Source: Competibacteraceae bacterium UBA2792
GTDB taxonomy: Bacteria > Pseudomonadota > Gammaproteobacteria > Competibacterales > Competibacteraceae
Assembly (NCBI GenBank): GCA_002352125.1
Contig: DEHU01000142.1
Span: forward strand, 486-11,039
Length of the DNA: 10,554 nt
Direction of reading: 5' to 3'
Below the pieces are notes generated by a model. It was given only the letters and a program-made list of their open reading frames with translations, was not told the origin of the DNA and searched no databases. Of this stretch, positions 7,072 through 10,554 are shown piece by piece. The number at the start of each line of letters is the position of its first letter. Position 1 is the first letter of the stretch. The position numbers and the translations under genes were made by a program.

Positions 7072-8562
7072 ATGACGTCCGAGATCGTTGCCGCCATCGA
7101 TTTGGGTTCGAACAGCTTTCACATGATCGTTGCCCGGATCGTCAACGATCATGTTCAGGTTTTGGACCGGTTGCGGGAAATGGTGCAACTGGGTGCTGGT
7201 CTGGACGAGAAAAACCACCTGTCGGAGGAATCGCAGCGCCGGGCGTTGGATTGCCTGGCGCGCTTCGGTCAGCGAGTGCGGCACATTCCGCCGTCGCAAT
7301 TGCGGATCGTCGGCACTAATACCTTACGCCAAGCGCGCAATAGCGCACGGTTTTTGGTTCGAGCCGAGGAAGTTCTTGGCCACGATGTCGAGATCGTCAG
7401 CGGCCAGGAAGAGGCCCGGTTGATCTATCTTGGCGTGGCGCACAGCGTTGCCGACGTGCCGGGCCGGCGGCTGGTGGTGGACATCGGCGGCGGCAGCACC
7501 GAGCTGATCGTCGGCGAGAAGTTCGAGCCGTTGCATCTCACCAGCCTCAAGATGGGCTGCGTCAGCCTAAGCCGGGCCTGTTTCGATGATGGAAAGATCA
7601 CCGAAGCCCGGTTGCGCGAAGCGGAGCTGCGGGTGCAATTGCGGCTGGAACCGGTGTGCGAGGAATACTTGGAGCTGGGTTGGCAGGTGGTGACCGGCGC
7701 GTCGGGTTCGATCAAAGCGATTCAGGATGTGGTGACGCGGGAAGGCTGGAGCCAGGAGGGCATCACCTTGGAGGCGCTACGGCGTTTGCGGGCAGCATTG
7801 CTGGATGCCGGTCAGCTTGCGACGGTGGCGTCGCGCTGGCAACTGGAACCGGCTCGGGCCAAGGTTTTTCCGGGCGGTTTTGTGGTGCTGCACGGGTTGT
7901 GCGAAGCCCTGAACGTGGAGAAGATGGAGGTGTCGGACGGCGCGCTGCGGGAAGGCGTGATTTACGATCTGTTGGGCCGCATCCGCCACGAAGACGTGCG
8001 CGATCGCACCATCGCCGCCGTGATCGGCCGCTACGGCTTGGACCAAGCGCAGGCCGAACGGGTCAACGCGACGGCGCAGGCGTTGTTGGTCCAAGTGCGC
8101 GACGGCTGGAATCTGGAAGCCGAGGAGTTCGCACACGTCCTGGAATGGGCGGCCCGCTTGCACGAGATCGGCATGTTGCTGGCTTATCACCATTACCACA
8201 AGCATGGCGCCTATATCCTGCAACATGCCGATTTGCCGGGTTTCTCGCAGAGCGACCAGAGCTTGTTGGCGGCGTTGGTCCAATATCATCGCCGGTCGTT
8301 TCCAGCGGAAGCCTTTTCGTATCTGCCGCGCGACGTGGCACCTTTGGCGCGGCGGTTGTGCGTGCTGCTGAGGCTGGCGGTGATGCTGAACCGGGCGCGC
8401 ACCCGCCAACCGTTACCGGCGGTGGCGCTCTCGACGAACCAGCAACGGATGGAGTTGCGGTTTCCCGATGGTTGGCTGGACGAACATCCGTTGACTCGGG
8501 CCGATTTGGAAGGTGAGGCGCGCTTCCTTCGGAAAGCCGGGTTTCGGCTGGAATTCGCCTGA
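7072..8562 (+). CDS. ppx: Exopolyphosphatase (Ppx/GppA family)
   Basis: A 496-residue Ppx/GppA phosphatase that releases phosphate from the ends of polyphosphate chains; some relatives hydrolyse pppGpp. The actin-like ATPase fold is shown by AAIDLGSNSFHMIVA (7-21), ISG-type motif IVSGQEEARLIYLGV (108-122) with the conserved catalytic glutamate (Glu114), and DIGGGSTELIVGE (137-149). Further family marks are TGASGSIKAIQ and MEVSDGALREGVIYDLL. The C-terminal HD-like region contains LHEIGMLLAYHHYHKHGAYIL, as in E. coli Ppx. Length is close to E. coli Ppx (513). The ATG at 7072 has a strong GGGAGG 6 nt upstream and lies 14 nt after sixA, so it is the last gene of phoB-phoR-sixA-ppx. Ppx is preferred over GppA because of this phosphate context and the C-terminal domain. 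Confidence 0.92.
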   Translation: MTSEIVAAIDLGSNSFHMIVARIVNDHVQVLDRLREMVQLGAGLDEKNHLSEESQRRALDCLARFGQRVRHIPPSQLRIVGTNTLRQARNSARFLVRAEEVLGHDVEIVSGQEEARLIYLGVAHSVADVPGRRLVVDIGGGSTELIVGEKFEPLHLTSLKMGCVSLSRACFDDGKITEARLREAELRVQLRLEPVCEEYLELGWQVVTGASGSIKAIQDVVTREGWSQEGITLEALRRLRAALLDAGQLATVASRWQLEPARAKVFPGGFVVLHGLCEALNVEKMEVSDGALREGVIYDLLGRIRHEDVRDRTIAAVIGRYGLDQAQAERVNATAQALLVQVRDGWNLEAEEFAHVLEWAARLHEIGMLLAYHHYHKHGAYILQHADLPGFSQSDQSLLAALVQYHRRSFPAEAFSYLPRDVAPLARRLCVLLRLAVMLNRARTRQPLPAVALSTNQQRMELRFPDGWLDEHPLTRADLEGEARFLRKAGFRLEFA

Positions 8563-8574
8563 GTTCGATTCAGG
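8558..8574. terminator. Small hairpin shared by two convergent gene ends
   Basis: CCTGA (8558-8562) pairs with TCAGG (8570-8574), extended inward by a G/T wobble and one T/A pair around TCG. The ppx stop codon (8560-8562) and the stop codon of the convergent desaturase gene (8572-8570) lie in opposite arms. Neither strand has a U-tract after it, so bidirectional termination is only a possibility. Confidence 0.35.
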
Positions 8575-9397
8575 GCTGTCGCTCGGCCGGAGTCTTTTCT
8601 GGAGCCAGAAACGGTTGTAGCAACAGGCCGTACAATCCCGTAGCCCGCCAATCGCGAAAGTACTCCAATCCGATGGTCATGCCGACATGACCATCGCGCG
8701 GCTGATCCCGATAGGTACCGAACAACCGGTCCCACCAGGGTAGGTTAAACCCGAAATTGCTGTCGGTTTCTTCCGGGCGTATCGAGTGGTGGACGCGATG
8801 CATGTCGGGCGTGACCAGCATCCACCGCAAGGCGTGGTCGAGCTTGAGAGGCAGGCAAACGTTGCCGTGATTGAACATCGCGGTGGCGTTCAGAGTCACC
8901 TCGAAAAGCATCACCGCTACGGGCGGCGCACCCAGAAGGATAACCACCGCCAGTTTGATCAGCATGGACAACACGATTTCCAGCGGATGGAAGCGCAGGG
9001 CGGTGGTTACGTCGAAATCCAGGTCGGTATGGTGCATCCGATGCAGTCGCCACAGTAGCGGTATTTTGTGAAATGCGACATGCTGAGCATAGATCGTTAA
9101 ATCCAGCAGCAGCATGGAGATGACGAATGCCAGCCAGAACGGTGCGTGCAGCCAGTGGCATAGACCCCAGCCCTTCGTTTCCGCTAATCCCGCCGCACTG
9201 ACCGCCAGTACCGGAAACACCAACCGCAGTGCCGCGCTATCCACCACGACGATACCGAGATTGGCCGGCCAGCGTCGGGTGCGCGGCAGGCTCGGCATCC
9301 GGCGCGGCTGCCGCCATTCCCACCACATCATCGCTAGCAGGACGCCAAGAAAGCAGCCCAGGCGGATGGTGGATTCGTGATGTAGTAGATCGTTCAT
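8570..9397 (-). CDS. Sterol desaturase/fatty acid hydroxylase family membrane protein
   Basis: A 275-residue integral membrane protein of the fatty acid hydroxylase superfamily, which uses a histidine-bound di-iron centre and O2 to hydroxylate or desaturate lipids. The histidine clusters are QHVAFH (His106, His110), LHRMHHTD (His119, His122, His123), FNHGN (His177) and MHRVHHS (His200, His203, His204), matching the HX3H, HX2HH and HX2HH pattern. Hydrophobic segments are at about 11-26, 48-70, 84-103 and 143-165. The start at 9397 overlaps the stop of the DUF29 gene as ATGA, implying translational coupling; a longer frame from 9661 would run through the DUF29 gene. The substrate is unknown: sterol, hopanoid, carotenoid and fatty-acid roles are all possible. 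It converges on ppx with 7 bp between stops. Confidence 0.9.
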   Translation of the reverse strand: MNDLLHHESTIRLGCFLGVLLAMMWWEWRQPRRMPSLPRTRRWPANLGIVVVDSAALRLVFPVLAVSAAGLAETKGWGLCHWLHAPFWLAFVISMLLLDLTIYAQHVAFHKIPLLWRLHRMHHTDLDFDVTTALRFHPLEIVLSMLIKLAVVILLGAPPVAVMLFEVTLNATAMFNHGNVCLPLKLDHALRWMLVTPDMHRVHHSIRPEETDSNFGFNLPWWDRLFGTYRDQPRDGHVGMTIGLEYFRDWRATGLYGLLLQPFLAPEKTPAERQP

Positions 9398-9846
9398 GAA
9401 ATGCCCGACGTGTCGTCCGGCCAATAATCCGGATCGAGAATCTGTTGCATCGTCAACGGGGATCGTTCTGGAAACGTTGTCAAGGGTAGGCGCGTTTCGC
9501 GGGCGGCGAGTCGGCGGGCGGCGGGATAGGCCTCTTCGATCACGGTTGGCACGGTGGGTTTGAGCGAGGGGCTTTGCCGAAGCAGGTAGGCGATTTGGTC
9601 GCGTTGCTCGTCGATGGTGAATCCCCAACTGTCCGACTGACGTTCGGGTTGATAGCGCCATTTCAGCAAATGCAGCAAGAGAATCTTCAGTCGACTGTAA
9701 AGTTCCCGCCGTTCGCTGGCGCCCATGCTATCGAGTTCCTCGATCAAATGTACGACATCCAATTCGCCTAGCCGGCCTTGGCGCAGGAGCGCGGCGGTAT
9801 GGGTTGTCCAGGCATGACGGTCTTGCTCGTAGGGAGGTGCGTTCAT
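9394..9846 (-). CDS. DUF29 domain-containing protein
   Basis: A 150-residue protein of the DUF29 family, whose function is unknown. Seen here are the typical opening YEQDRHAWTTHTAALLRQGR (6-25), the central block LIEELDSMGASERRELYSRL (34-53), LLLHLLKWRYQPERQSDSW (56-74) and the closing FPERSPLTMQQILDPDYWPD (125-144). It is predicted to be mostly helical, without signal peptide or membrane segment. The start at 9846 has AGGAA 8 nt upstream and gives the normal family length; the longer frame from 10209 would overlap hemB. Its stop overlaps the desaturase start by 4 bp. DUF29 genes often occur in many copies and next to mobile or toxin-antitoxin genes, but nothing of that kind is visible here. 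Confidence 0.9.
   Translation of the reverse strand: MNAPPYEQDRHAWTTHTAALLRQGRLGELDVVHLIEELDSMGASERRELYSRLKILLLHLLKWRYQPERQSDSWGFTIDEQRDQIAYLLRQSPSLKPTVPTVIEEAYPAARRLAARETRLPLTTFPERSPLTMQQILDPDYWPDDTSGIS

Positions 9847-10554
<708 letters not shown>

Noticed and set aside
7777..8409. 210-codon minus-strand frame antisense to ppx
   Set aside because: Antisense shadow with no motif and no ribosome binding site.
7656..8516. 286-codon plus-strand frame inside ppx
   Set aside because: Gly/Arg-rich shadow of ppx in another frame; ppx has all its conserved motifs uninterrupted.

Overview
The window looks like ordinary chromosomal DNA from a GC-rich gammaproteobacterium. The signs are an E. coli-like PhoB/PhoR pair, a Trx-dependent 2-Cys peroxiredoxin next to thioredoxin reductase, a SixA phosphatase, a Ppx exopolyphosphatase and a HemB of the cysteine-free Mg-dependent type, as in Pseudomonas. 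A DUF29 gene is common in environmental gammaproteobacteria and cyanobacteria. I cannot name the genus from the sequence alone. Every large stretch is explained by recognisable genes, and I see no mobile element, CRISPR array, RNA gene or integrase.

Left part (1-4263, all minus strand). Reading in the direction of transcription (right to left), a 2-Cys peroxiredoxin is followed by trxB, a CitE/malyl-CoA lyase-type aldolase, an ApbE lipoprotein (FAD:protein FMN transferase) and the first 44 codons of an ABC transporter ATPase cut by the window edge. Peroxiredoxin and TrxB form a peroxide-detoxification pair whose link, thioredoxin, is not in the window. The gaps between these genes are rich in GC hairpins: a U-tract terminator after the peroxiredoxin, further inverted repeats before trxB, a 13-bp stem after trxB, and a stem-loop after the lyase.

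Centre (4264-8562). A 226-bp divergent regulatory region separates the peroxiredoxin from a tight plus-strand operon phoB-phoR-sixA-ppx, with gaps of 3, 30 and 14 bp. It holds a 16-bp palindrome that overlaps an OxyR-like ATAG-N7-CTAT motif, and a weak Pho-box-like repeat. The operon joins the phosphate-starvation two-component system to a polyphosphate-degrading enzyme, with a histidine-phosphate phosphatase between them.

Right part (8563-10554). A fatty acid hydroxylase/sterol desaturase-family membrane protein lies convergent to ppx, with stop codons only 7 bp apart inside a shared small hairpin. It is translationally coupled (ATGA overlap) to an upstream DUF29 gene. A 163-bp divergent region with a TATAAT box leads into hemB (GTG start), which runs off the right edge. 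The ppx...hemB proximity recalls the ppx-ppk-hemB neighbourhood of Pseudomonas, but ppk is absent here.

Most genes are housekeeping. The points worth a second look are regulatory or architectural: the OxyR-like site, the structured intergenic regions, the SixA position and the desaturase-DUF29 pair where ppk might be expected.
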